Shown piece after piece: positions 39,647 to 47,837 of a stretch of DNA of 64,000 nucleotides; the stretch's first letter is position 1; each line of letters begins with the position of its first letter. A program made the translations under genes and the position numbers. The stretch is from Modestobacter caceresii. Lineage in GTDB: Bacteria > Actinomycetota > Actinomycetes > Mycobacteriales > Geodermatophilaceae. Location of the stretch: the NCBI RefSeq assembly GCF_000761485.1, contig NZ_JPMX01000028.1, positions 17,190 to 81,189 of the forward strand, given 5' to 3'. Below the pieces are notes generated by a model. That model was not told the origin of the DNA. It saw only the letters and a list, made by a program, of their open reading frames with translations, and made no database searches.

Positions 39647-40870
39647 TCAGCCGGCCTGGGAGCGCAGCGGCAGCACCCGACTGCGCGGCGTGCCCGTCCC
39701 GGTGCCGTCCTCCGCGGCGAGCAGCGCCTCACCCATCACCCGCAGCCCGTCCAGGTCGTGCACGTCCCCGGCCGCGGCCGGCACCGTCCGCACCGGCACC
39801 TCCGGGTGGGCGCTGGTGAACCGGTCGGCCAGCCGCTGCTCGCGGGTCGCGACGGTCATCCGCTCGGCGTGCACCCGCAGCGCTCCCGCGGCCAGCTTCG
39901 AGCCCGGGCCCCCTGCCTCGGCCACGGCTTCGGCGGCACCCTCGGCGCGGGTGGCGGACAGGGCCGTGGTGGCCGGCGGGTGGGTGCGGTTGAGCACCAG
40001 CCCGACCAGCGGCATGCCCTCGGTGGAGAGCCGGTCGACGAAGTACGAGGCCTCGCGCAGTGCATCCGGCTCCGGGGCGGCGACGACGACGAACGACGTC
40101 CCCGGCTGGCGGAGCATCTCGTACGTCGCGTCGGCGCGCTCCCGGAAGCCGCCGAACATGGTGTCCAGCGCGGAGACGAACGCCGAGATGTCGTTGAGCA
40201 GCTGGCCGCCCAGGATCTTGCTGATGATCCGGCTGAACAGCAGGAAGCCGGCCCCGACGAACCGGACCCCGGCCCGGCCGCCGGCCCGCGCGGGGGCGGT
40301 GAGCAGCCGGATCATCGTGCCGTCGAGGAAGCGGCTCATCCGGTTCGGGGCGTCCAGGAAGTCCAGCGCCGACCGGGACGGCGGGGTGTCGACGATCACC
40401 AGGTCCCAGCGGTCGCTGGCCCGCAGCTGCCCGAGCTTCTCCATCGCCATGTACTCCTGCGTGCCGGCGAAGGAGGAGGAGAGCGCCTGGTAGAAGGGGT
40501 TCTCGAAGATCACCTGCGCCCGCTCGGGCGTCGAGTGCGCGGCGACGACGTCGTCGAACGTCCGCTTCATGTCCAGCATCATCGCGTGCAGCTCACCCGG
40601 GGAACCGGGCGTCTCGACCAGCCGCGGCTCGTTGTCCAGCTCGACCAGGCCCAGCGACTGGGCCAGCCGGCGGGCCGGGTCGATGGTCAGCACGACGACC
40701 TCCCGTCCGGCCTCGGCCGCGGCCAGCGCGAGCGCCGCCGAGGTGGTCGTCTTGCCCACGCCGCCAGAACCGCAGCACACGATGATCCGCGTGCTCCGGT
40801 CGCTGACCAGCGCGGCCAGGTCCAGCGGCGGTGCCGGGGCGGGCCGCCGCGGCGGCTGGGCGGCGGTCAC
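39647..40870 (-). CDS. ArsA-family ATPase (second of a pair)
   Basis: 407 residues from the GTG at 40870, overlapping the upstream stop by 4 bp. Walker A CCGSGGVGKTTTSAALA, Switch II-like DTPPSRSALDFLD and a NRTH base motif. Relatives are Rv3680 and ArsA/Get3-type ATPases. Does not carry the metal-binding Cys triad of arsenite pumps, so arsenic transport is unlikely. In mycobacteria the pair is linked to protection of the membrane against stress (glycerol or detergent). Probably works together with the partner gene. Confidence 0.9.
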   Translation of the reverse strand: MTAAQPPRRPAPAPPLDLAALVSDRSTRIIVCCGSGGVGKTTTSAALALAAAEAGREVVVLTIDPARRLAQSLGLVELDNEPRLVETPGSPGELHAMMLDMKRTFDDVVAAHSTPERAQVIFENPFYQALSSSFAGTQEYMAMEKLGQLRASDRWDLVIVDTPPSRSALDFLDAPNRMSRFLDGTMIRLLTAPARAGGRAGVRFVGAGFLLFSRIISKILGGQLLNDISAFVSALDTMFGGFRERADATYEMLRQPGTSFVVVAAPEPDALREASYFVDRLSTEGMPLVGLVLNRTHPPATTALSATRAEGAAEAVAEAGGPGSKLAAGALRVHAERMTVATREQRLADRFTSAHPEVPVRTVPAAAGDVHDLDGLRVMGEALLAAEDGTGTGTPRSRVLPLRSQAG

Positions 40871-41895
40871 GCCGCGACCTCGTCGCGCAGGTGCCCGTCG
40901 AGCCGGTCGGCCAGCTCGAACAGGCAACCCAGGTCGATCGGGGACGACGACAGCGGCAGCTCCACCAGTGGGCGGCCCAGCGCCTCGACGTCCCCGCGCA
41001 GTGCGTCCTGGGCGATCCAGCGGCGGGCGTGCTCGACCGCCTCGGCGACCAGCCCGTCCGCCAGCCCGTCGATCCCGGTCAACTGCGCCGCGGTCAGCGC
41101 GGGCACCAGGTCGGCGCCGGTGAGCCGGCCCTCGGCGGTGCGGGCCAGGCTGGCGGCCGGGAGGAGCGGTTCGGTCGCCATGTTGACGATCACCGACCCG
41201 ACCGGCAGCCCGGCCGCGGTCAGCTCGGTGATCGCGTCAGCGGTCTCCTGCACCGGCATGTCCTCCAGCAGGGTCACCACGTGCACCGCCGTCTGCGGCG
41301 AGCGGAACACCGCCATCACCCCGTCGCTCTGCGCCCTGATCGGGCCGGACCGGGCCAGCCCGGCCACCTCGTTGGTCACGTTGAGGAACCGGGTGATCCG
41401 GCCGGTCGGTGGCGCGTCGACGACGACGGCGTCGTAGACCAGTCGGCCCTTCTCCCGCCGGGTCACCGCCTCCTTGATCTTCCCGGTGAGCAGCACGTCG
41501 CGGAGCCCGGGCGCGATCGCGGTGGCGAAGTCGATCGCGCCCATCTTGCGCAGCGCCCGGCCGGCCCGCTTCAGGTTGTAGAACATGTCGAGGTACTCGA
41601 GGAAGGCCGCCTCCACGTCGATCGCCAGCGCCTTCACCTCACCGCCCCCGCGGGCCACCGCGACGCGCCGCTCCTCGTAGGGGAGGGGCGGGGTGTCGAA
41701 GAGCTGGGCGATGCCCTGCCGCCCCTCGGTCTCCACCAGCAGCACGTGGCCGCCGTCGGCGGCCAGCGACAGGGCCAGGGCAGCGGCGACCGTCGTCTTC
41801 CCGGTGCCGCCCTTCCCGGTGACGACGTGGCACCGCACGGGCACCGTTCCTGCGCGCGACGGTTCCCGGTGCACCGGCTCTGAGCTCACCCGCAC
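40867..41895 (-). CDS. ArsA-family ATPase (first of a pair)
   Basis: 342 residues. Walker A HVVTGKGGTGKTTVAAALA, then VVVDAPPTGRITRFLNVT. Relative of Rv3679. A hydrophobic but not membrane-spanning protein, usually forming a dimer or a heterodimer with the next gene. Divergent from the DUF4177 gene by 55 bp, so a shared promoter region exists there. No Cys triad for arsenite. Confidence 0.9.
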   Translation of the reverse strand: MRVSSEPVHREPSRAGTVPVRCHVVTGKGGTGKTTVAAALALSLAADGGHVLLVETEGRQGIAQLFDTPPLPYEERRVAVARGGGEVKALAIDVEAAFLEYLDMFYNLKRAGRALRKMGAIDFATAIAPGLRDVLLTGKIKEAVTRREKGRLVYDAVVVDAPPTGRITRFLNVTNEVAGLARSGPIRAQSDGVMAVFRSPQTAVHVVTLLEDMPVQETADAITELTAAGLPVGSVIVNMATEPLLPAASLARTAEGRLTGADLVPALTAAQLTGIDGLADGLVAEAVEHARRWIAQDALRGDVEALGRPLVELPLSSSPIDLGCLFELADRLDGHLRDEVAA

Positions 41896-41950
41896 CAGCC
41901 TACGAGCGGTGACCGACTCCGGCGCGTCCCGGCTGCGCTAGCGTCGCGGC

Positions 41951-42124
41951 ATGAGTGATCCCGCCCGCCGTACCTGGGAGTACGCGACCATCCCGCTGCT
42001 CACCCACAACACCAAGGCGATCCTGGACTCCTGGGGCGTCGACGGCTGGGAGCTGGTGGCCGTCGTCCCCGGCCCCGGCGGCGGCGACCAGCTGGTGGCC
42101 TACCTCAAGCGCCCGACCAGCTGA
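41951..42124 (+). CDS. DUF4177 small protein
   Basis: 57 residues (MSDPARRTWEYATIPLL ... WGVDGWELVAVVPG ... VAYLKRP). Very short, below common length cut-offs. The pattern Trp-Glu-Tyr at the start and GWELVAV in the middle define DUF4177. The homologue Rv3678A is at the same place in M. tuberculosis. Function unknown; followed after 7 bp by a RidA family gene and probably co-transcribed with it. Confidence 0.85.
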   Translation: MSDPARRTWEYATIPLLTHNTKAILDSWGVDGWELVAVVPGPGGGDQLVAYLKRPTS

Positions 42125-42131
42125 GGCCACG

Positions 42132-42599
42132 ATGACCACCCCCGTCTCCTGGCACGCCCGGCTCGCCGAGCTCGGTGTCCGGCTGCCCCCGGTGGCCGCC
42201 CCGGTCGCCGCCTACGTGCCGGCCGTCCGCACCGGCCAGCTGGTCTTCACCTCCGGTCAGCTGCCGTTCGTCGACGGCGGGCTGCGCCGCACCGGCAAGG
42301 TCGGCGGTGCCGTCGACATCGAGGACGCCGCAGCCGACGCGAAGGTCTGTGCGCTCAACGCGCTGGCCGCGATCGACGACCTGGTCGGTCTGGACTCCGT
42401 GGCCCGGATCGTGCGGGTCGTCGGCTACGTGGCCAGCGCCGAGGGCTTCTCCGCCCAGCCGCGGGTCGTCAACGGCGCCAGCGAGTTCCTCGGCCGCGTC
42501 TTCGGCGAGGCCGGGCAGCACGCCCGCAGCGCCGTCGGCGTCGCCGAGCTCCCGATGAACGCCCCCGTCGAGGTCGAGCTCACCGTCGAGCTGCGATGA
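42132..42599 (+). CDS. RidA/YjgF family protein
   Basis: 155 residues from the ATG at 42132. Family segments VRTGQLVFTSGQLPFVDGG and AVGVAELPMNAPVEVELTVE. It lacks the exact arginine environment (RxAxxV) that I would require to call it a canonical enamine deaminase, so only the family is stated. It follows the DUF4177 gene in an operon and matches the place of Rv3678c. Confidence 0.88.
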   Translation: MTTPVSWHARLAELGVRLPPVAAPVAAYVPAVRTGQLVFTSGQLPFVDGGLRRTGKVGGAVDIEDAAADAKVCALNALAAIDDLVGLDSVARIVRVVGYVASAEGFSAQPRVVNGASEFLGRVFGEAGQHARSAVGVAELPMNAPVEVELTVELR

Positions 42600-42606
42600 C
42601 ACCGCG

Positions 42607-42705
42607 ACCCTCCGGGTCGCAACGCGGCCAGGAGCCGGTGACGGCTGCGCTGAGCCGTTCCCCGTGGCGTCGGCAGGGAGCCCCCGGCCCCCGTGCCGAC
42701 GCCAC
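42607..42705 (+). repeat. Intergenic repeat family, copy B
   Basis: The core CGCGGCCAGGAGCCG and GGCTGCGCTGAGCCGTT match copy A. A perfect 12-bp stem follows (GTGGCGTCGGCA with complement at 42694-42705) and its 18-nt loop GGGAGCCCCCGGCCCCCG closely resembles the loop in copy A although the stems are unrelated. The element lies between the RidA stop and the Nudix start. Confidence 0.85.
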
Positions 42706-42738
42706 CGCCTCCTTCGTCGGCGTCCGTCGGAGCTCGTC

Positions 42739-43554
42739 GTGAGTTCGACGGATCGTGCTCCCGTGCCGATCCGGCAGGCGGCGACGGTGTTGTTGCTGCG
42801 GGACGGCACCGACGGCCTGGAGGTCTACCTGCTCCGGCGCACGCGGGGCATGCCGTTCGCCGGTGGGATGACCGCCTACCCCGGCGGCGGGGTCGACGAC
42901 CGGGACGGCGACACCGAGCTGGCCTGGGTGGGGCCGCCCCCGGCCCACTGGGCGAGCGCCTTCGGCTGCGACGAGCGACTCGCCCGTGAGCTGGTGTGCG
43001 CCGCCGTCCGGGAGACGTTCGAGGAGGCCGGCGTCCTGCTGGCCGGTCCGGCGGACGGCTCCGGGGCCGTCGTGCCCGACGTGTCCGGCGACGACTGGGA
43101 GGCGCAGCGGCAGGCGCTGATGGCCCGCGAGCTCTCCCTCGCCGAGCTGCTGGCCGGTCGCGGGCTCGCCCTGCGGGCCGACCTGCTGCAGCCCTTCGCG
43201 CACTGGATCACCCCGCCCCCGGAACGGCGGCGCTACGACACCAAGTTCTTCGCCGCGCTGCTGCCCGTCGGGCAGGAGGCGCGGGACGTCTCCGGCGAAG
43301 CGGACGAGGCGGTATGGACGACGCCGGCCGCCGCGCTCGCCGAACACGCCGCGGGCACCCGGCCGATGCTGCCGCCCACGATCCACACGCTCGGCCAGCT
43401 GGTGCCCTTCGCCGACGCCGCGGCGACCCTGGCCGGCTCGCCACCGGCGCCGCTCGAGCCGATCAGTCCCACCTTCGAACAGGGGCCGGACGGCAACTAC
43501 GCGGTGCTGCCCGACGGCACCCGGATCCGGATGGTCGCGGCTCTGCCTTCGTGA
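42739..43554 (+). CDS. Nudix hydrolase (NUDT19-like)
   Basis: 271 residues from the GTG at 42739 (GGAG just upstream). N-terminal RQAATVLLLRDG, GGMTAYPGGGVDDRDGD, then an insertion before the catalytic RETFEEAGVLLAG, which is the split arrangement of NUDT7/NUDT19-type acyl-CoA hydrolases. The substrate may be CoA derivatives but is not fixed. It is flanked by repeat copies B and C. Confidence 0.85.
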   Translation: MSSTDRAPVPIRQAATVLLLRDGTDGLEVYLLRRTRGMPFAGGMTAYPGGGVDDRDGDTELAWVGPPPAHWASAFGCDERLARELVCAAVRETFEEAGVLLAGPADGSGAVVPDVSGDDWEAQRQALMARELSLAELLAGRGLALRADLLQPFAHWITPPPERRRYDTKFFAALLPVGQEARDVSGEADEAVWTTPAAALAEHAAGTRPMLPPTIHTLGQLVPFADAAATLAGSPPAPLEPISPTFEQGPDGNYAVLPDGTRIRMVAALPS

Positions 43555-43654
43555 TCCTGGCGGATCACACCGCGGCCAGGTGCCGGGGCCGGCTGCGTCG
43601 AGCCGTTGGCCGTGTCCCGGGGAGGGACCCTGCGGGCCCCGTCCCCGGTCCACC
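43555..43654 (+). repeat. Intergenic repeat family, copy C (tandem with D)
   Basis: Core CGCGGCCAGGTGCCGGGGCC and GGCTGCGTCGAGCCGTTGG, then a weak stem CCGGGGA/TCCCCGG with loop GGGACCCTGCGGGCCCCG. The stop codon of the Nudix gene touches its left end. A near-identical unit starts 113 bp later. Confidence 0.85.
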
Positions 43655-43666
43655 GTGCACATGGCG

Positions 43667-43767
43667 ACCCTGACGGGCCGCAGCGCGGCCAGGTGCCGGG
43701 GCCGGGGGCGTTGAGCCGTTGGCCGTGTCCCGGTGAGGGACCCTTCGGGCCCCGTCCCCGGTCCACC
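43667..43767 (+). repeat. Intergenic repeat family, copy D (tandem with C)
   Basis: Repeats copy C with a period of 113 bp; differences are scattered single bases (for example GGGACCCTTCGGGCCCCG in the loop). Together copies C and D and the following terminator fill the 313 bp between the Nudix gene and crp; no gene is seen there. Confidence 0.85.
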
Positions 43768-43816
43768 CCTCGCTTCGCTCGGGTCCGCACCACTGGGGCA
43801 CCTGACTGCAGCGAAT

Positions 43817-43856
43817 TGACGAGGGCCCTCCCGGTGAACCGGGAGGGCCCTCGTCA
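43817..43856. terminator. Strong bidirectional terminator before crp end
   Basis: Perfect 18-bp stem (TGACGAGGGCCCTCCCGG with complement) and a TGAA loop between two convergent transcription units. Confidence 0.9.
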
Positions 43857-43867
43857 GTGCTGGGGGA

Positions 43868-44542
43868 TCAGCGGGCGCGGCGGCGGAGGCGTTCCTCGTC
43901 GAGCACGACCACCGACTTGCCCTGCAGCTGGATCCAGCCACGGTGCACGAAGTCGGCCAGCGCCTTGTTCACCGTCTCGCGGGAGGCACCCACCAGCTGG
44001 GCCAGCTCCTCCTGGGTCAGGTCGTGCTTGACGCGGAGGCCGTCGGTCTCCCGGCTGCCGAAGCGGTCGGCCATCTGCAGCAGCGCCTTGGCCACCCGGC
44101 CGGGGACGTCGGTGAAGATGAGGTCGGCGACCGAGTCGTTGGTGCGCCGCAACCGCCGGGCCAGCACCCGCAGCAACTGCTCGCCGATCTCCGGGTGCGC
44201 GGTGATCCACGGCCGGAGCATGGTGTTCGGCATCTTGGCCAGACGCACGTCGGTGACGGCGGTGGCGGTCGCGGTGCGCGGCCCCGGGTCGAACACCGAG
44301 AGCTCGCCGAACTGGTCGGACGGCCCCATCACGGCGAGGACGTTCTCCCGGCCGTCAGGCGCGCGGCGGGAGATCTTCACCTTGCCGGACAGGACGACGT
44401 AGAGGCTGTCGCCCGACTCGCCCTCGTTGAAGACGACCCGGCCGCGGGGCAGCACCACCGTCTCCAGTGCGCTGGCCACCGGCTCGGCAGCATCCTCCGA
44501 CAGCCCCTGGAAGAGACCGGACTGGGCAAGGACCTCGTCCAC
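43868..44542 (-). CDS. crp: cAMP receptor protein / CRP-FNR family regulator
   Basis: 224 residues from the GTG at 44542, the same length as M. tuberculosis CRP, with GAGAGG five bases before it; longer starts are possible but lack support. The cyclic-nucleotide pocket contains [19 protein letters not shown] with Glu, Arg and Thr; the C-terminal helix-turn-helix is [20 protein letters not shown]. The high likeness to Rv3676 suggests a global regulator that responds to cAMP. Lone gene, minus strand. Confidence 0.95.
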   Translation of the reverse strand: MDEVLAQSGLFQGLSEDAAEPVASALETVVLPRGRVVFNEGESGDSLYVVLSGKVKISRRAPDGRENVLAVMGPSDQFGELSVFDPGPRTATATAVTDVRLAKMPNTMLRPWITAHPEIGEQLLRVLARRLRRTNDSVADLIFTDVPGRVAKALLQMADRFGSRETDGLRVKHDLTQEELAQLVGASRETVNKALADFVHRGWIQLQGKSVVVLDEERLRRRAR

Positions 44543-44707
44543 GTGCACCTCTCGCAACGTCCTCACGGGTGCGATGGCGACCCGCGTTACTCGGAGAGTC
44601 TAGGGCCTGTGGCCCGCCTCACCAGTGCACTCCGTCACGAACCTGCCCACTCTGAGTGGTAGCGGGGTCGCGACGGCTTCCTGACGTGCAGGTCCTGTGC
44701 CTGGAGG

Positions 44708-44980
44708 TCAGTCCTCGTCGGCCGGCCCGTGGGCCGACTCGGTCAGCACCGGACGGGGGGCGCTGCGGGCCCGGCCGCGGCGGCGGGCCCGCCAGCGGCT
44801 CATCGCCCGGCGGATGCCCGAGCTGGCCAGCGTGCCCACCTCGCCCGGGGTGGCGGAGCCGAGGAAGTCCTCGACCTCCCGCTGCGAGGTCGGGCGGCGC
44901 AACGGCTCCTCCACCCGCTCCATGACCAGCAGGAACGCGATCAACAGCGGAGGGAACAGGATGACGATGAGGGCGACCAC
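44708..44980 (-). CDS. Small membrane protein (Rv3675-like position)
   Basis: 90 residues from the GTG at 44980, five bases after GAGGAGG; a GTG two codons earlier overlaps that site and is less likely. One N-terminal membrane helix (VALIVILFPPLLIAFLLVM) and then a charged Arg-rich cytosolic tail. No known domain. In mycobacteria a small membrane protein gene also sits between nth and crp; synteny, not similarity, is the evidence. Confidence 0.75.
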   Translation of the reverse strand: MVALIVILFPPLLIAFLLVMERVEEPLRRPTSQREVEDFLGSATPGEVGTLASSGIRRAMSRWRARRRGRARSAPRPVLTESAHGPADED

Positions 44981-45135
44981 GAGCACCTCCTCGGGAGGAC
45001 GACCCCCGGCGGGGAGGCCGGGTGGGGACCAGGTCGTCGAGCGGTCGGGGCACGCGCCCGGTCACCGGGCGGGTGTGCACCGCCACCGAGTATGACGGGC
45101 GGTGACTGTCAGCGGGGACGCCTACCCTCACACGC

Positions 45136-45948
45136 GTGTCCCGGCCTGCCACCTCACCTGACGCCCCGCCGGCCTACACCCGGCCGGCGCGCGCTCGCCG
45201 CCCCGCACGCGCCGCCCGGCTGGGCGTGTCCCCGTTCGACCCCGAGGAGAGCCCGCTGGCCCGCACCCGCCGGGCCCGGCGGATGGCCCGGGAGCTGGCG
45301 GTCATCCACCCCGACGCGCACTGCGAGCTGGACTTCACCACGCCGCTGGAGCTGCTGGTCGCCACCGTCCTGTCCGCGCAGACCACCGACAAGACGGTCA
45401 ACAAGGTCACCCCGGTGCTGTTCGCCCGGTACCCCGATGCCGCGGCCTACGCGGGGGCCGGCCGGGCCGAGCTCGAGGAGGTGCTGAAGCCCACCGGCTT
45501 CTTCCGGGCCAAGGCCAACTCGGTGATCGGTCTGGGTCAGGCGCTGGTCGAGCGCTTCGACGGCGAGGTGCCCGGCCGGCTGGCCGACCTGGTGACCCTG
45601 CCCGGGGTCGGCCGGAAGACCGCCAACGTGGTCCTCGGCAACGCCTTCGGCGTGCCGGGCCTCACCGTCGACACCCACTTCGGCCGCCTGGTCCGCCGGT
45701 TCGGCTGGACCGCGGAGGAGGACCCGGTCAAGGTCGAGGCCGAGATCGCGGAGGTCATCCCGAAGAAGGAGTGGACGATGTTCTCCCACCGGGTGATCTT
45801 CCACGGCCGGCGGGTCTGTCACGCCAAGAAGCCGGCCTGTGGCGCCTGTGGTCTGGCGGCCTGGTGCCCGTCCTACGGCGTCGGCCCGCTCGACCCCGAG
45901 GCCGCGGCCAAGCTGGTCAAGACCCCGGCCGCCTCGGACACCGAGTGA
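45136..45948 (+). CDS. nth: Endonuclease III
   Basis: 270 residues, GTG start. The helix-hairpin-helix with catalytic Lys lies in [18 protein letters not shown] (the Lys in the LSAQTTDK helix is upstream), the catalytic Asp in TVDTHFGRL, and the [4Fe-4S] site [17 protein letters not shown] gives the C-x6-C-x2-C-x5-C spacing. About 45 extra basic N-terminal residues precede the usual start of the fold. It removes oxidised pyrimidines from DNA. First of a four-gene overlapping operon with thioredoxin-like, Nudix and cupredoxin genes. Confidence 0.95.
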   Translation: MSRPATSPDAPPAYTRPARARRPARAARLGVSPFDPEESPLARTRRARRMARELAVIHPDAHCELDFTTPLELLVATVLSAQTTDKTVNKVTPVLFARYPDAAAYAGAGRAELEEVLKPTGFFRAKANSVIGLGQALVERFDGEVPGRLADLVTLPGVGRKTANVVLGNAFGVPGLTVDTHFGRLVRRFGWTAEEDPVKVEAEIAEVIPKKEWTMFSHRVIFHGRRVCHAKKPACGACGLAAWCPSYGVGPLDPEAAAKLVKTPAASDTE

Positions 45949-46541
45949 GCCGGGCGCTGCGCTCCCTCGTCGCACTCGGCCTGCTGGTTGGCGTGCTCAC
46001 CGGCTGCTCGTCCGACGATGTGGCGCCCGAGGAGACCGTCGCGTCGCCGGCGGGCAGCGACGTGGGCTCGGTGGACACCGACCTCGAGCCGTGCTCGGAG
46101 CAGGCCGACGTCCCGGCCGCCGACAGCGACCTGCCGGCCACCGTCTTCGACTGCTTCGGCGGCGGCACCCTCGACCTCAGCCGCGCCCCCGGCGTGCCCA
46201 CGGTGCTCAACCTGTGGGCCAGCTGGTGCGGTCCGTGCCGAGAGGAGCTGCCGCTGGTGCAGCAGCTCGCCGACGCCGCCGGTGAGCAGGTCCAGGTGCT
46301 GGGCGTGGTCTCCGTGGACCGCGTGCCCGCGGCGGCGTCCTTCGCCGAGGACGCCGGGGTCACCTTCCCCAGTGCGTTCGACGCCGACGGTGAGGTGATG
46401 GCCGGCATGGGGGTCAACAACCTCCCGTACACCCTCTTCCTGGCCGCCGACGGGTCGGTCGCGTACGTCCAGGTCGGTCCGGTGCACTCGCTGGAGGAGT
46501 TCGAGGGGCTCGTCGCCGAGCACCTCGGGGTGCAGCTGTGA
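45945..46541 (+). CDS. TlpA-like thioredoxin-fold lipoprotein
   Basis: 198 residues from a GTG that overlaps the nth stop. N-terminal lipoprotein signal [13 protein letters not shown] with lipobox Cys, then the thioredoxin domain with active site [15 protein letters not shown]. It is a membrane-anchored disulfide reductase or oxidase outside the cell. Position matches Rv3673c. A pair of extra Cys (PCSEQ and DCFGG region) lies before the domain. Confidence 0.92.
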   Translation: MSRALRSLVALGLLVGVLTGCSSDDVAPEETVASPAGSDVGSVDTDLEPCSEQADVPAADSDLPATVFDCFGGGTLDLSRAPGVPTVLNLWASWCGPCREELPLVQQLADAAGEQVQVLGVVSVDRVPAAASFAEDAGVTFPSAFDADGEVMAGMGVNNLPYTLFLAADGSVAYVQVGPVHSLEEFEGLVAEHLGVQL

Positions 46542-47302
46542 CCGTCTCCGCCGCGGAGCTGGAGGAGCTCCCCGAGCACCTGCAGCGGCTGGTGGCCAAC
46601 GCCGGGCAGCTGCCGCTGTGGCACCGGCACGGCCAGCCCTCCGACAGCGCGCGACGCTCGGCGGTGCTCATCCTCTTCGGTGAGGGCCCGGCCGGGCCCG
46701 ACGTGCTGCTGATCGAGAAGTCGGCGCACCTGCGCAGCCACGCCGGTCAGCCGGCCTTCCCGGGGGGCGGCGCCGACCCGGGCGACGACTACCCGGTGGG
46801 GACGGCGCTGCGCGAGACCCATGAGGAGGCCGGCGTCGACCCGGCCGGCGTGCGCGTGCTGGCGACCCTGCCCGCGCTGTTCCTCGGCCCGTCGGACAAC
46901 CTCGTCGTCCCGGTGCTGGGCTGGTGGGACGACCCCCGCGACGTCACCACCGGCGACCCGCGGGAGGTGGCGCGGGTGGCCCGGGTGCCGCTGAGCGAGC
47001 TGGCCGACCCGGCGAACCGCTTCCGCGTCCGGCACCCCGCCGGCTACGTCGGCCCGGCGTTCGAGGTGGCCGACATGGTCGTCTGGGGCTTCACGGCGGC
47101 CCTGCTGGACGCCGTCCTGGAGGCCGCGGGGCTGCACCAGCCGTGGGACGACGGTGACGTGCGTCCCCTCGCCGTCCCGCCGGTGCGGCCCGGCGACGTG
47201 CCGGCGGAACCCGTCGACTCCGACGTCGCCGACCGCGCCGCGCCGACGGTGGCCGAGGACGCCGGGCAGAGCAGCTCCGCGCGTACCGTTCCTGGGCGAT
47301 GA
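46538..47302 (+). CDS. Nudix hydrolase, CoA pyrophosphatase type
   Basis: 254 residues, GTG overlapping the previous stop. The CoA-specific motif LRSHAGQPAFPGGGAD is followed by the Nudix box ALRETHEEAGVD. The enzyme should cleave CoA or its oxidised form to 3',5'-ADP and phosphopantetheine. Same place as Rv3672c. The C-terminal 55 residues are acidic and variable. Confidence 0.93.
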   Translation: MTVSAAELEELPEHLQRLVANAGQLPLWHRHGQPSDSARRSAVLILFGEGPAGPDVLLIEKSAHLRSHAGQPAFPGGGADPGDDYPVGTALRETHEEAGVDPAGVRVLATLPALFLGPSDNLVVPVLGWWDDPRDVTTGDPREVARVARVPLSELADPANRFRVRHPAGYVGPAFEVADMVVWGFTAALLDAVLEAAGLHQPWDDGDVRPLAVPPVRPGDVPAEPVDSDVADRAAPTVAEDAGQSSSARTVPGR

Positions 47303-47790
47303 CCACGGCCCCCTCGGGTGCCGGAGGCGTACGACGCCACCGGCCCGCCCGCCCGCTGCCCGGCCCGCTGCTGGCCCTCACCCTCGCTGCGGCCCTGCTC
47401 GTGGGCTGCAGCAGCTCCCAGCCGGTGCAACCGGAGGTGACCCGCGTCGCCAGTGCGGACGCCGGGACGGTGCGCACCGCCGCCGACGGGGTCCAGGAGA
47501 TCACCGTGGAGACCGGTGACGACTACGAGTTCACCCCGGACACCTTCACCGTGGCCCCCGGCCAGGTGCGGCTGACGCTGCTCAACTCGGGGGAGCAGAT
47601 GACCCACAACCTCCTCTTCTCCGAGGGGGCGGGCCCGGCCGAGATCACCGAGCAGATCCCGGTGCTCGGCCCCGGGCTGAGCAAGACGATCGAGTTCACC
47701 GTCACCGAGCCCGGCGAGTACCCCTTCGAGTGCAGCTTCCACCTGGCCCTGGGCCAGGTCGGCACGATGACGGTGAGCCTCCCGGGATGA
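47299..47790 (+). CDS. Cupredoxin-domain lipoprotein
   Basis: 163 residues; the ATG overlaps the Nudix stop. Lipobox LLVGCSSSQP after a signal helix. The C-terminal 100 residues form a type I copper domain with ligands His in QMTHNLLF, Cys and His in FECSFH and Met in QVGTM. A small extracellular electron carrier or copper carrier, possibly partner of the TlpA-like protein in the same operon. No equivalent in the mycobacterial block. Confidence 0.88.
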   Translation: MTTAPSGAGGVRRHRPARPLPGPLLALTLAAALLVGCSSSQPVQPEVTRVASADAGTVRTAADGVQEITVETGDDYEFTPDTFTVAPGQVRLTLLNSGEQMTHNLLFSEGAGPAEITEQIPVLGPGLSKTIEFTVTEPGEYPFECSFHLALGQVGTMTVSLPG

Positions 47791-47837
47791 CGGTGCCGGG
47801 AGCGGGCGGGCTCGCGATCGACCGGGGGCGCTGAGCG

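Noticed and set aside
39647..41895. Arsenite efflux system
   Set aside because: The two ArsA-like ATPases lack the Cys metal site and there is no ArsB, ArsC or ArsR gene; they match the Rv3679/Rv3680 pair instead.
43551..43568. GTGATCC-TGGC-GGATCAC as a CRP operator
   Set aside because: The spacing does not fit the 6-bp gap of the CRP consensus, and the sequence is part of repeat copy C at the end of a gene.
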